Origin: Streptomyces cavernae
Lineage (GTDB): Bacteria > Actinomycetota > Actinomycetes > Streptomycetales > Streptomycetaceae
DNA length: 64,000 bases
Direction: 5' to 3'
Assembly (NCBI RefSeq): GCF_004023625.1
Contig: NZ_RPDJ01000006.1
Coordinates: forward strand, 186,001 to 250,000
The position numbers and the translations under genes are program-made. The notes beneath the pieces are model-generated. The model was given only the letters and a program-made list of their open reading frames with translations, was not told where the DNA came from and did no database searches. Below are positions 18,201-27,137 of the stretch, one piece after another. The stretch's first letter is position 1, and every line of letters starts with the position of its first letter.

Positions 18201-18876
18201 TGGACTCCGCCTGCGCCTTGGCCCGTCCGAACACCTTGAGCGTGGGCAGTCCCGCGACGACGTCGAGGAAGTGGCCCGACAGGCGGGACAACAGCCGCCA
18301 CTGGCGGTCCATCTGCGACTGGGTCGCCCAGCCGATCAGCGCCATGAAGGCGGGGATCAGCGGCAGGGTCCCCACGATGATCGCCGCGGACACCCAGTCC
18401 TCGGTGACGATCCGTGCCAGCACCGCCACCGGCACCACCACCGCGAGCCCCAACTGCGGCAGATAGCGCGAGAAGTAGTCGTCGAGGGCATCGACGCCGC
18501 GCGTCGCCAGCGCGACCAGGGAGCCCGTCCGCTGCCCGCTCAGCCACCCGGGCCCCAGGGCGCCCGCCCGCTCCAGCAGCCGGCCCCGCAGTTCCGACTT
18601 CACCGCCGCGCTGGCCCGGTGGGCGGCGAGTTCGGTGAGCCATGCGACAAGCGCCCGCCCGCAGGCCACGGCCACCAGCAGCAGCAACGGCGTGCGGAGT
18701 TCTGCAGCTGTCAGCCCTTGCTGGAAGGCCCCGACGACCACCTCTGCGATCAGCATGGCCTGGGCGATGACCAGCGCCGCACCGGCGGTGCCGAGCCCTA
18801 CGACCGCCAGGAGGAAGAGCCGGGTGGCGCGGGCGTATCGAAGGAGACGCGGGTCTATCGGTTTCACGTGGAACAT
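15262..18876 (-). CDS. cydDC: CydDC fusion: heterodimer-type ABC exporter needed for cytochrome bd
   Basis: This 1204-residue protein holds two complete ABC half-transporters in one chain, CydD first and CydC second. Walker A motifs are GPSGAGKST (first half) and GTSGAGKTT (second half), the signatures are LSAGQRQRLALARAF and LSGGQRQRLALARAL, and both Walker B motifs are LLLDEP or LVLDEP forms. A low-complexity Pro/Ala/Ser linker joins the halves. CydDC exports thiols such as glutathione or cysteine in E. coli and is needed to assemble cytochrome bd. The fusion is usual in actinobacteria. The first codons (MFHVK) are written by a parS site. It follows cydB by 52 bp. Confidence 0.93.
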   Translation of the reverse strand: MFHVKPIDPRLLRYARATRLFLLAVVGLGTAGAALVIAQAMLIAEVVVGAFQQGLTAAELRTPLLLLVAVACGRALVAWLTELAAHRASAAVKSELRGRLLERAGALGPGWLSGQRTGSLVALATRGVDALDDYFSRYLPQLGLAVVVPVAVLARIVTEDWVSAAIIVGTLPLIPAFMALIGWATQSQMDRQWRLLSRLSGHFLDVVAGLPTLKVFGRAKAQAESIRRITGQYRQATMRTLRIAFLSSFALELLATISVALVAVTVGMRLVHGEMHLYDGLVILVLAPEAYLPLRQVGAQYHAAAEGLAAAEEIFAVLERPLPASGTGPVPAGGLAFQDVTVRYPGRSADAVTDVSYSVEPGETVALVGPSGAGKSTLLNVLLGFVEPTAGRIRVGGADLASVDLDQWRSRIAWVPQRPHLYAGSIAENVRLARPDADDEAVRQALADAGALGFVDALPDGVSTVLGEDGAGLSAGQRQRLALARAFLADRPLLLLDEPTAALDGATEAEVVEAVRRLAVGRTVLLVVHRPALLGVADRVVRLEEASAASGAGRTDAVPDRRLEEPHGAGEDGKAALSASETAPPASETIPPGSEAAPPSSGTAPRTPEAATQALEDSGARPDILARVRAIAGPRRGRLALALLFGSLALGSAVGLMATSGWLISRASQQPPVLYLMVAVTATRAFGIGRAVFRYAERLVSHDAVLRMLADTRVAVYRRLERLAPAGLRTTRRGDLLSRLVADVDALQDYWVRWLLPAGAAAVVSAASVGFTAWLLPEAGVALAVGLLTAGVGVPLLSGAVARRAELRLAPARGVLATRVADLLTGTAELTVAGALTARTAEARQADSALTRIASRAATATALGDGLAALASGLTVAATAFAGAQAVADGRLGGVAMAVVVLTPLAAFEAVLGLPLAVQYRQRVRRSAERVYEVLDAPEPVREPERPGTPPSTPFPLRVRGLTARHPGQDRDALVGLDLTLDQGRRVALVGTSGAGKTTLAQVLLRFLDAREGTYTLGGREVYALDGDDVRRLVGLCAQDAHLFDSSVRENLLLARREATEEELREALGRARLLDWADGLPEGLDTLIGEHGARLSGGQRQRLALARALLADFPVLVLDEPAEHLDLPTADALTADLLAATEGRTTLLITHRLAGLETVDEVIVLEEGRAVQRGPYAELAVTEGPLLRMMRREAEGELSAAMAT
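18861..18874. promoter_or_regulatory. parS site overlapping the cydDC start
   Basis: GTTTCACGTGGAAC differs from the consensus by one base. Read on the minus strand it supplies most of the first codons of cydDC (MFHVK), so start codon region and ParB site are shared. Confidence 0.85.
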
Positions 18877-18897
18877 GCCCTTCGGTCGAGTAGCCGT

Positions 18898-18911
18898 GTT
18901 TCACGTGAAAC
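18898..18911. promoter_or_regulatory. parS site in the cydB-cydDC gap
   Basis: GTTTCACGTGAAAC is exact, and the symmetry extends to a perfect 26-bp palindrome at 18892-18917. It lies 37 bp from the previous parS. The hairpin would be transcribed within the cyd message. Confidence 0.92.
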
Positions 18912-18928
18912 ACGGCTCTCTGTCGGAC

Positions 18929-19933
18929 TCAGTGCGCGGGGTCCGCGATGTGCTGTGTGCCGATCCGCTTACGGAAGACCCAATAGGTCCAGCCCTGGTA
19001 GAGCAACACCACCGGCGTCGCGACCGCGGCGCACCAGGTCATGATCTTCAGCGTGTACGGGCTGGAAGAGGCGTTGGTCACCGTCAGACTCCAGTCTGCG
19101 TTGAGCGAGGACGGCATGACGTTCGGGAAGAGCGTCAGGAAGAGCATCGCGACGGCCGCCACGATGGTGAGTCCTGACAGTGCGAACGCCCAGCCCTCAC
19201 GTCCGGCCTTGACCGCCCCCAGAGCCACCAGGAGCGCGACCACCGCCACGATCAGGGCGGCCAGGGACGCGGTGTCACCCTTGTCGGCCTGTGTCCACAG
19301 CAGGAACACGAGCGCCAGTCCGGCTGTCACCAGCCCCAGACGCAAGGCCAGGCCCTGTGCGCGTACCCGGATCTCACCCACTGTCTTCAGTCCGACGAAC
19401 ACCGTCCCGTGGAAGGTGAACAGCGCCAAGGTGACCAGTCCACCCAGCAGGGCGTACGGGTTGAGCAGATCACCGAAACCGCCCACGTACTCCAGATCGG
19501 AGTTGATCTCCACGCCACGCACGATGTTGGCGAAGGCCACGCCCCACAGGAACGCCGGGATCAGCGAGGTCCAGAAGATCGCCTCTTCCCAGTTTCGCTG
19601 CCAGTTCTCCTCCGGGCGCTTCGCCCGGTACTCGAAAGCGACACCACGGACGATCAAGCAGACGAGGATGAGCAGCAGCGGCAGGTAGAAGCCGGAGAAA
19701 AGCGTGGCGTACCACTCGGGGAAGGCGGCGAAGGTCGCGCCGCCTGCCGTGAGCAGCCAGACCTCGTTGCCGTCCCACACCGGCCCGATGGTGTTGATCA
19801 GAACCCGCTTCTCCGGGCGGTTGCGGGCCAGCAGTTTGGTGAGGACGCCGACCCCGAAGTCGAAGCCCTCGAGGAAGAAGTAGCCGATCCACAGGACGGC
19901 GATGAGGACGAACCAGACGTCGTGAAGTTCCAT
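18929..19933 (-). CDS. cydB: cytochrome bd ubiquinol/menaquinol oxidase subunit II
   Basis: This 334-residue membrane protein starts MELHDVWFVLIAVLWIGYFF and has the conserved EGFDFGVG motif, GPVWDGNEVWLLTAGG, and about eight hydrophobic helices. CydB pairs with CydA as the terminal oxidase that works at low oxygen. It starts 16 bp after cydA and is transcribed with it. Confidence 0.96.
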   Translation of the reverse strand: MELHDVWFVLIAVLWIGYFFLEGFDFGVGVLTKLLARNRPEKRVLINTIGPVWDGNEVWLLTAGGATFAAFPEWYATLFSGFYLPLLLILVCLIVRGVAFEYRAKRPEENWQRNWEEAIFWTSLIPAFLWGVAFANIVRGVEINSDLEYVGGFGDLLNPYALLGGLVTLALFTFHGTVFVGLKTVGEIRVRAQGLALRLGLVTAGLALVFLLWTQADKGDTASLAALIVAVVALLVALGAVKAGREGWAFALSGLTIVAAVAMLFLTLFPNVMPSSLNADWSLTVTNASSSPYTLKIMTWCAAVATPVVLLYQGWTYWVFRKRIGTQHIADPAH

Positions 19934-19949
19934 GACAGCTCCCTCGGCC

Positions 19950-21464
19950 TCAGTAGGAGAAGGCCATCGGCTTGTCGGCGTCCCGGGAGTCGCCGCCGAT
20001 CCTGGTGGGCGGGTTGAGGTCGGCCTCCGTCAGCTCTGGCGGTCCGGCCTTCACGTACTTGACGAGCAGCTTCACCTCGACGACGGCGAGGATCGCGTAG
20101 AGCGCGGTGAAGACGATCATCGACGTGAGGACCTCGCCCTGGGAGACGCCGGGGGAGACCGCGTCGCGGGTCTGCAGCACTCCGTAGACGACCCACGGCT
20201 GGCGGCCCATCTCGGTGAAGATCCAGCCCCAGGAGTTGGCGATCAGCGGGAACCCCAGGGTCAGGATTGCGATGCGCCAGTACCACTTGGTGAGCGTCGG
20301 ACCGAGCGCCCGGCCGGGGAGCAGCGACAGATGCGGCACCTCGTCGTCGCCCACCCGCAGATGCCCCGGCAGCAGGAACTTCTTGCGGGTCAGCCACAGA
20401 CCGAGGAGGCCGAGGGCGAAGGACGTCATGCCGAAGCCGATCATCCAGCGGAAGCCCCAGTAGGCGACCGGGATGTTGGGCCGGTAGTCGCCGGGCCCGT
20501 ACGTCTCCTGCTCGGCCTTGTTGACGTCGTTGATACCGGGCACGTACGAGGTGAAGTCGTCCTTGGCGAGGAACGACAGCAGGCCCGGAATCTCGATCGC
20601 GACCTTGTTGTGGCCCTTGTCGACGTCACCTATGGCGAAGATCGAGAAGGGCGCCGGCTCCTCGCCGTCCCACAGGGCCTCGGCGGCGGCCATCTTCATG
20701 GGCTGCTGCTCGTACATGATCTTGCCGAGCACGTCACCGCTGATCGCGGTGAGCAGGCCCCCGACGACCACGGTGACCAGCCCGAGCCGCAGCGAGGTCT
20801 TCATCACGGGGATGTGCTTCTTGCGGGCCAGGTGGTAGGCGGCGATGCCGACCATGAACGCGCCGCCCGTGAGGAAGGCCGCGGACAGGGTGTGGAAGAC
20901 CTGACTGAGCGCGGTGTTCTGGGTGAGGACCAGCCAGAAGTCGGTGAGCTCGGCGCGGCCCTTCGCCTCGTTGATCCGGTAGCCGACGGGGTGCTGCATC
21001 CAGGAGTTCGCCGCGAGGATGAAGTACGCCGACAGGATCGTGCCGATGGAGACCATCCATATGCAGGCCAGGTGGACCTTCTTCGGCAGCTTGTCCCAGC
21101 CGAATATCCACAGCCCGATGAAGGTGGACTCGAAGAAGAAGGCGATGAGGGCCTCGAAGGCCAGCGGGGCACCGAAGACGTCACCCACGAAGCGCGAGTA
21201 GTCGGACCAGTTCATGCCGAACTGGAACTCCTGCACGATGCCGGTGACGACGCCCATCGCGATGTTGATCAGGAAGAGCTTGCCCCAGAACTTGGTGGCC
21301 TTGAGGTACTTCTCCTTCTCCGTACGCACCCAGGCCGTCTGCAGGCCGGCGGTGAGCGCGGCGAGCGAGATGGTCAGGGGGACGAAGAGGAAGTGGTAGA
21401 CGGTGGTGATGCCGAACTGCCAGCGCGCCAGCGTTTCCGGCGCCAGGGCCAGGTTCAGTTCCAC
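19950..21464 (-). CDS. cydA: cytochrome bd ubiquinol/menaquinol oxidase subunit I
   Basis: This 504-residue subunit carries the hemes. It begins MELNLALAPETLARWQFGIT, with the conserved N-terminal His region (TTVYHFLFVPLTI). The C-terminal EMGRQPWVVYGVLQTRDAVS block includes the GRQPW signature. A quinol-binding periplasmic loop lies in the middle. It leads the cydA-cydB-cydDC operon, and a Rex-type operator lies about 75 bp upstream, so expression should rise when NADH is high or oxygen is low. Confidence 0.96.
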   Translation of the reverse strand: MELNLALAPETLARWQFGITTVYHFLFVPLTISLAALTAGLQTAWVRTEKEKYLKATKFWGKLFLINIAMGVVTGIVQEFQFGMNWSDYSRFVGDVFGAPLAFEALIAFFFESTFIGLWIFGWDKLPKKVHLACIWMVSIGTILSAYFILAANSWMQHPVGYRINEAKGRAELTDFWLVLTQNTALSQVFHTLSAAFLTGGAFMVGIAAYHLARKKHIPVMKTSLRLGLVTVVVGGLLTAISGDVLGKIMYEQQPMKMAAAEALWDGEEPAPFSIFAIGDVDKGHNKVAIEIPGLLSFLAKDDFTSYVPGINDVNKAEQETYGPGDYRPNIPVAYWGFRWMIGFGMTSFALGLLGLWLTRKKFLLPGHLRVGDDEVPHLSLLPGRALGPTLTKWYWRIAILTLGFPLIANSWGWIFTEMGRQPWVVYGVLQTRDAVSPGVSQGEVLTSMIVFTALYAILAVVEVKLLVKYVKAGPPELTEADLNPPTRIGGDSRDADKPMAFSY

Positions 21465-21538
21465 GTCGTCGATCTCCTTCCGTCGCCGTGGTCACAACGG
21501 CAGTCCGTCTCGCCCATGCGACATCGCGAGAAGGCGCT

Positions 21539-21554
21539 TGTGAACGCGTTCACA
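21539..21554. promoter_or_regulatory. Rex operator upstream of cydA
   Basis: TGTGAACGCGTTCACA is a perfect 16-bp palindrome matching the redox-sensor Rex operator (TGTGAAN4TTCACA). An extra half site TTCACAA follows at 21555-21561. In S. coelicolor Rex represses cyd genes when NAD+ is high. On the minus strand a CATAAT -10-like box lies just upstream. Confidence 0.88.
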
Positions 21555-21664
21555 TTCACAAGCAATTATGACGCATGGCCGGGCGCCGCGTGAGGGGCGG
21601 GGTGTCCCCTGCCGGGGACCAAAGGTCATCGGGAGGTTGGACCGGTCGGCCCGTAGACGCGACG

Positions 21665-21691
21665 GTGCCCCGGTCCTGGAGACCGGGGCAC
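21665..21691. terminator. terminator after hisC
   Basis: An 11-bp stem (GTGCCCCGGTC with GACCGGGGCAC) with a 5-nt loop lies 27 bp past the hisC stop and before the cyd promoter. Confidence 0.7.
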
Positions 21692-21717
21692 GTTCCAAAC
21701 CGAGAAATCAGGCGCGA

Positions 21718-22797
21718 TCAGAGTTCCTTGCGGAAGGTCTCCGCCGCCTTGATGAAGATGTCGTTCGCCTCCGCCTCGCCGATCGTCACCCGCATCCCCT
21801 CACCCGGGAACGGCCGGACCACGACGCCCGACTTCTCGCAGAAGGCCGCGAAGTCGGTCGTACGATCCCCGAGTCGCAGCCACACGAAGTTCGCCTGGGT
21901 CTCGGGCACGGTCCAGCCCTGGTCGCGCAGTGCCTCGACCACCCGGTTCCGCTCGCAGACGAGGGAGCCGACCCGGCCGAGCAGCTCGTCCTCGGCGCGC
22001 AGCGAGGCGACCGCCGCCTCTTGTGCGATCTGACTCACACCGAACGGCACGGCGGTCTTCCGCAACGCCGCCGCCACCGGCTCGTGGGCGATCGCGAAGC
22101 CCACCCGCAGGCCCGCGAGGCCGTAGGCCTTGGAGAAGGTGCGCAGCACACAGACGTTCGGCCGCCGACGGTAGATCTCGACGCCGTCCGGCACCTCGGG
22201 ATCACGGATGAACTCGCGGTACGCCTCATCGAGGACGACCAGCACATCGCTCGGCACCCGGTCGAGGAACCGCTCCAGCTCGGCCCGGCGCACCACCGTG
22301 CCGGTCGGGTTGTTGGGGTTGCAGACGAAGATCAGCCGCGTCCGGTCGGTGACCGCGTCGGCCATCGCGTCGAGGTCGTGCACATCGCCCTCGGTCAGCG
22401 GCACCTGGACGGACCGTGCCCCGCTGATCTGGGTGATGATCGGATACGCCTCGAAGGAGCGCCAGGCGTAGATCACCTCGTCACCGGGCCCGCTCGTCGC
22501 CTGGACCAGCTGCTGCGCGACGCCGACCGAGCCGGTGCCGGTGGACAGATGGCTCAGCGGAACGCCGAAACGGTCCGCCAGCTCGTTCATGAGCGCGGTG
22601 CACGCCATGTCCGGATAGCGGTTGAAGGACCCGGCCGCGGCGATCGCGGTCTCCATCACCCCGGGCAGCGGCGGATAGGGGTTCTCGTTGGAGGACAGCT
22701 TGTACGTCACCGGACCGCCGACCGCCGCGGGCTTGCCGGGCTTGTAGGTGGGGATACCCTCCAGCACGGCACGCAGCTTGGGGCTCGTCTCGCTCAC
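21718..22797 (-). CDS. hisC: histidinol-phosphate aminotransferase
   Basis: This 359-residue PLP-dependent aminotransferase makes histidinol phosphate. Conserved parts include KLSSNENPYPPLPGV, the substrate-pocket block around FNRYPD, NPNNPTGTV, VVLDEAYREF, and the PLP lysine in RTFSKAYGLAGLRVG. I prefer the GTG at 22797, preceded by GAGGAGG at good spacing, over upstream ATGs that extend it by 8 residues. It is away from the main his operon, as in other Streptomyces, and could act on related substrates. Confidence 0.9.
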   Translation of the reverse strand: MSETSPKLRAVLEGIPTYKPGKPAAVGGPVTYKLSSNENPYPPLPGVMETAIAAAGSFNRYPDMACTALMNELADRFGVPLSHLSTGTGSVGVAQQLVQATSGPGDEVIYAWRSFEAYPIITQISGARSVQVPLTEGDVHDLDAMADAVTDRTRLIFVCNPNNPTGTVVRRAELERFLDRVPSDVLVVLDEAYREFIRDPEVPDGVEIYRRRPNVCVLRTFSKAYGLAGLRVGFAIAHEPVAAALRKTAVPFGVSQIAQEAAVASLRAEDELLGRVGSLVCERNRVVEALRDQGWTVPETQANFVWLRLGDRTTDFAAFCEKSGVVVRPFPGEGMRVTIGEAEANDIFIKAAETFRKEL

Positions 22798-23225
22798 CGC
22801 AGTCCTCCTCATGACCACCATGCGCTTTCAATACTGCTCACCTTATGAGGATTCGGGCCGTCTGCGAACGGCTCGGCCGCGGGTACGGCCGCCTCCGCGA
22901 CGGGGGGATGGCGGCCACCGGCGCACGGGGTGGTGGTCATCGGCGTACGAAGGCGTACGAAACGGGGGGCGCGCCATCCACTTCGGCGCGCGCCGGTGGC
23001 TCGCGCCGTGGCGCGCATCCCTCGTGAAGGTGAGTTGAGACCTCTTCGAGACATGACCCACTTGGCAGGCCCGCGCGCGCCGACAAGTCACGTACTGCTA
23101 CTGGATCGTGCAACTCCCTTGCGATCCAAGGTCATTGCCCCCTTCCGCCATGCAGAAACGTGCCTGTCAACGAGTGCATATGCGTCCGCCCTACCCCACC
23201 GCATGAGCCCTACTATCGGCTCGCC
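22798..23225. other. intergenic divergent region hisC / LacI
   Basis: These 428 bp separate two divergent genes. I see no credible coding frame. The part near the LacI gene (23080-23225) is less GC-rich and is the likely promoter region for both. I could not recognise a LacI-type palindrome with confidence. Confidence 0.5.
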
Positions 23226-24338
23226 ATGACAGCAGCAGGGAAGCACCAGGTGAGCCGGGCGGAGACCTCCCGCCGAGGAAGCCGGCCGGGCCGGGCAGGC
23301 ATCAGAGACGTGGCCGCGGCCGCCGGGGTCTCCATCACGACGGTCTCCGACGCGCTCAACGGAAAGGGCCGGCTCCCCGACGCCACTCGACGCCATGTCC
23401 GTGAAGTCGCCGACCGGCTCGGCTATCGGCCGTCCGCCGCGGCCCGCACGCTCCGCACCGGCAAGTCCGGACTCATCGGACTGACCGTGACGACGTACGG
23501 GGATGAACCTTTCACCTTCACGGAGTTCGCATACTTCGCGGAGATGGCGAGAGCCGCGACATCGGCCGCGCTGGCCCGGGGGTACGCGCTGGTCATCCTG
23601 CCCGCGACCTCGCGCCACGACGTGTGGTCGAACGTCGCCCTGGACGGAACCGTGGTCATCGATCCCTCGGATCAGGACCCGGTGGTCAGCGAGCTGGTGA
23701 GGCAGGGTCTGCCCGTGGTCTCCGACGGCCGCCCGGCAGGAGCCCTTCCGGTGACCGCCTGGGTGGACAACGACCACGAGGCCGCCGTCCTCGGCATCCT
23801 GGATCACCTCGCCGACGCGGGCGCCCGCCGGATCGGCCTGCTCACGGGCACCACCACGGACACGTACACGCACCTCTCCACCACCGCTTACCTGCACTGG
23901 TGCGAGCGCGTGGGACAGGATCCGGTGTATGAGGCCTATCCGGCGCACGATCCGTGCGCCGGAGCCGTCGCCGCCGACCGGCTGCTCGCCCGGCCCGACC
24001 GTCCTGACGCGGTCTACGGACTGTTCGACCCCAACGGCACCGATCTGCTGGCCGCGGCCCGCCGGTACGGGTTACGCGTCCCCGAGGATCTGCTGCTCGT
24101 GTGCTGCAGTGAGTCGGCCGTGTACGCCAACACGGAGCCGCCGGTCACGACGCTCTCGCTGAAACCGCGCCGGATCGGCACGGCAGTCGTGCAGCTACTC
24201 ATCGACGCGATCGAGGGGGTCGAGTCGAACCATCCGGTCGAGCAGGTGATACCGACCGAACTGATCGTACGAACCTCGTCGGAGCGGAGGTCGCCGAGGA
24301 CGACGGTCAGCGCGCCGCGGGGGCCCGAGGGGGGATAG
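23226..24338 (+). CDS. LacI-family transcriptional regulator
   Basis: This 370-residue protein has a LacI helix-turn-helix at about residues 22-68 (GIRDVAAAAGVSITTVSDAL, NGKGRLPDATRRHV, LGYRPSAAARTLRTGKSG), then a periplasmic-binding-protein-like sensor domain. The ATG at 23226 places about 20 Arg-rich residues before the helix-turn-helix. It is divergent from hisC, with no sugar transport operon adjacent, so the ligand and targets are unknown. Confidence 0.9.
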   Translation: MTAAGKHQVSRAETSRRGSRPGRAGIRDVAAAAGVSITTVSDALNGKGRLPDATRRHVREVADRLGYRPSAAARTLRTGKSGLIGLTVTTYGDEPFTFTEFAYFAEMARAATSAALARGYALVILPATSRHDVWSNVALDGTVVIDPSDQDPVVSELVRQGLPVVSDGRPAGALPVTAWVDNDHEAAVLGILDHLADAGARRIGLLTGTTTDTYTHLSTTAYLHWCERVGQDPVYEAYPAHDPCAGAVAADRLLARPDRPDAVYGLFDPNGTDLLAAARRYGLRVPEDLLLVCCSESAVYANTEPPVTTLSLKPRRIGTAVVQLLIDAIEGVESNHPVEQVIPTELIVRTSSERRSPRTTVSAPRGPEGG

Positions 24339-24906
24339 GAGCCAGGAGGGCGGGCGCGGGAACGGCTCTCATGGTCGCCGACGGCAGCTGGGCCCCGACG
24401 GTGGTGGCCGGGCTGTCAACCACGACGGGTAGGGGCTTTTCGGACACTTCGCGGCAGTCTTGTGCGTGGTGTGCTCCGGGCAGCGGTGCCGGATGCCCGG
24501 GCGGTCGACCCCGGCCGGCGGCCGGGGGGATCACCGCACCGGTACCCGTGTTTCTCCGGCGTTCACCCCGGTTTCACGGCCCCACAGGCCTCCGTTCCCG
24601 GTGCCCGGTCCCACCGCGGAAGCTCGGGCCCCCGGTGCGGCACACGGTCCAGCCCCGCCTCGCCCGGTGGGCGCACTTCCGGGCGGAGCCTCTGCGTCCG
24701 GTCGGACGCGGGGCGCGGTGCCAGGGGGAAGCACCGCCTAATTCGGGCGAAAACCGCAGTGAACCGGGGTGCAGCGCCATTTCACCACCCCTGGGTCATC
24801 ACATGGCGCGATCCGCATTCCTATGATGGGCGCACGACACCGCGGACCGCTGCGACCAGGCAGTCCGATGCGGTGCAGATGCGGCGCGATGGTGGTGGAG
24901 GGGTCG
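24339..24906. other. intergenic region with no recognised gene
   Basis: Open frames in these 568 bp overlap one another in several frames and none has a good start or recognisable product. The last 15 bp hold the ribosome-binding site (GGAGGGG) of the phosphatase gene. No tRNA, repeat or clear terminator was seen. Confidence 0.5.
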
Positions 24907-26064
24907 ATGACTCAGGGGGCCGGTCAGGGACCCGAGGTGCGAACGCCGACGGTGCGTGATTTCCGCGTGCCCGCGTACGTGCACGAAGCCGGTCCGCACA
25001 CGCCGCAGATGCCGCCCGGCCCGCTCCCGGCGCCGTACCTGCCGGAGCAGCAGTCCCCCTCCGACCAGGCCCATCCCTACCCGGCCGCACCTCAGGCGAA
25101 GGGATCCGCGCCCGGAGAGGGCGGCGATCACGCCGAGGAGCCGGAGGGTTACACGCCGACCCAGCGCGACCTGCCGGTGATCAACCGTGGCGACACCCTC
25201 CAGATGACCGTCGATCCGGAGGAGGCTCCGCAGGGGGCGAACGGTCCCGGCCCGCTGTACGTCGTCGGTGACGTGCACGGCTACCTCGACGAACTGATCG
25301 CGGCGCTGCGTGAGAAGGGCCTCATCGACGTCGACGGCAACTGGGCGGCGGGCACGGCCCGGCTGTGGTTCCTCGGCGACTTCACCGACCGCGGCCCGGA
25401 CGGCATCGGCGTCATCGACCTGGTGATGCGGTTGTCCGCCGAGGCCGCCGCGGCGGGCGGCTACTGCAAGGCGCTGATGGGCAACCACGAGCTGCTGCTG
25501 CTCGGGGCCAAGCGGTTCGGCGACACTCCCGTCAACTCCGGCGCGGGCACCGCCACCTTCCAGGCCGCCTGGCTCCTCAACGGCGGCCAGAAGACCGACA
25601 TGGAACGCCTGGAGGACCACCACCTCCAGTGGATGGCCCGGCTCGACGCGATCGAGCTGGAGGACGGGCATCTGCTCGTCCACTCCGACACGACCGCCTA
25701 CCTCGACTACGGCGACTCGATCGAAGCCGTCAACGACACCGTTCGTGACGCACTCACCCGCAACGACGCCGACGAATGCTGGGACCTCTTCCGGAAGTTC
25801 ACCAAGCGCTTCGCGTTCCGCGACGACGGTGGTTCCGAAGCGGTGCGTTCACTGCTCGACACCTATGGCGGTTCACGCATCGTCCATGGTCACAGCCCTA
25901 TTCCCTATCTCCTCGGCGAGGTCGGCACCGAGGAGAACGAGGACAGTTCCAAACCCGTGGTCGCGGGACCGCACATCTACGCCGACGGCCTCGCCATCGC
26001 GATGGACGGCGGCGTGACCATGGCCGGAAAACTGCTGGTCCAGCAACTCCCCCTGGATAGCTGA
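24907..26064 (+). CDS. PP2A/PPP-like metallophosphoesterase
   Basis: The 385-residue protein has a Pro-rich N-terminal tail of about 110 residues and a catalytic domain with all PPP-type metal motifs: GDVHGYLDE, GDFTDRG, GNHELLLLG, and HGHSPI. This resembles serine/threonine phosphatases of the PPP family, although the second motif is GDFTDRG rather than GDxVDRG. The ATG at 24907 is chosen for its GGAGGGG ribosome-binding site; the frame is open further upstream. The substrate (phosphoprotein or nucleotide) is unknown. Confidence 0.85.
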   Translation: MTQGAGQGPEVRTPTVRDFRVPAYVHEAGPHTPQMPPGPLPAPYLPEQQSPSDQAHPYPAAPQAKGSAPGEGGDHAEEPEGYTPTQRDLPVINRGDTLQMTVDPEEAPQGANGPGPLYVVGDVHGYLDELIAALREKGLIDVDGNWAAGTARLWFLGDFTDRGPDGIGVIDLVMRLSAEAAAAGGYCKALMGNHELLLLGAKRFGDTPVNSGAGTATFQAAWLLNGGQKTDMERLEDHHLQWMARLDAIELEDGHLLVHSDTTAYLDYGDSIEAVNDTVRDALTRNDADECWDLFRKFTKRFAFRDDGGSEAVRSLLDTYGGSRIVHGHSPIPYLLGEVGTEENEDSSKPVVAGPHIYADGLAIAMDGGVTMAGKLLVQQLPLDS

Positions 26065-26252
26065 GGTTTCTCCGGGCAGGCGTCCAGCCCGGGGAACAGG
26101 CGCAGGCCAGCAGGTGATTTCTGGAAACCCCCTGTCACCGTGTGCCGTCGCCGCTCTACCATCGGCTTATCCGTAGCAGGCTCCCCTCCGTTTCTGCCCG
26201 ACGGCTCACAACCATGCGAGCCCCAAGCCCTACGGAGCATCGGGGGATGCAC

Positions 26253-27125
26253 ATGAACAGCGTTCCGCAGCACCTGATGAACGAGGACCGCCAGGATTAC
26301 GAGCGGATCCTCGATGAGGCGCTGCGCTCCGCACCACACCGTCCGGAACCAGCCGCTGGCCGACAGCGGCTGAATACAGAACAGCTGCGCACCATGGCGC
26401 TCAACGCCACCGCAATCATCACGGCGGCCGCGGCGACCGAGTACCAGCACTACGTAAAGGTCCGCGAGGAACTGCGCCGTCCGGCGCCGTCCACCCCGCC
26501 CGTCCGTGACGGAACCAGCAGCTCCGCGGAGCAGGGTCCGGGCTCGGTGGGGCTCGCTGCCACCGTGGGCGAAGTCACGGAGACCGCGGGAGCCGGGGCG
26601 GTCGCAGTCGTCGCGGTGCTCGCACCCGTCCTCGCCGGGACGGCCGCCGCGATTTTCCTGCTCGTCGGCTACATCCTCAAGATGCTCACCCCCGAGCCGG
26701 CCTTCGCCCAGACACTGTTGACCACGGGATGGGTCTTCGGCGCCATCACCGCCGCGGCGATCCTGGTCGCGGCCGTCGGTCTCCTGCTCACCGCCCTGCG
26801 CAACAGCGCCTCCTCTCTTCAGGCGGACGCGCACGGCGAGTTGAACGAGGAGCTGACACACGCCAGGGAAGCCTGGCGTGAGGCGCTTCTGGAGCGCGGC
26901 ATCCTGCCGTTTCTCCGGGACGCCCTCGCGGATCCGGCATCGGCGGCACTGGCCCGTCCGGCACCACCGGCACCGACGCCGACCGGCCGCATCCCCCACC
27001 TGGGCTACCACCGCCCGGGCTTCAGCAGCCCCGACGGAGGACCGGCCGCCGGCCCCCGCCCCAGCTTCACCAGCCCGGACTTCACCAGCCCGGACTTCGG
27101 GGGACCGGAGCACGCTCCCGAATAG
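26253..27125 (+). CDS. membrane protein of unknown function (two helices)
   Basis: This 290-residue protein is not recognised. The first 110 residues are soluble with a conserved-looking EDRQDYERILDEALR start. Two hydrophobic segments follow (AGAVAVVAVLAPVLAGTAAA with IFLLVGYILK, and TTGWVFGAITAAAILVAAVG). A charged helix (DAHGELNEELTHAREAWREA) and a Pro/Gly/Ser-rich tail with three SPDF/GG repeats end it. The ATG at 26253 has GGGGG at 6-bp spacing; an ATG two codons earlier is possible. A strong terminator follows. Confidence 0.75.
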   Translation: MNSVPQHLMNEDRQDYERILDEALRSAPHRPEPAAGRQRLNTEQLRTMALNATAIITAAAATEYQHYVKVREELRRPAPSTPPVRDGTSSSAEQGPGSVGLAATVGEVTETAGAGAVAVVAVLAPVLAGTAAAIFLLVGYILKMLTPEPAFAQTLLTTGWVFGAITAAAILVAAVGLLLTALRNSASSLQADAHGELNEELTHAREAWREALLERGILPFLRDALADPASAALARPAPPAPTPTGRIPHLGYHRPGFSSPDGGPAAGPRPSFTSPDFTSPDFGGPEHAPE

Positions 27126-27137
27126 GAGCCGTAACAG

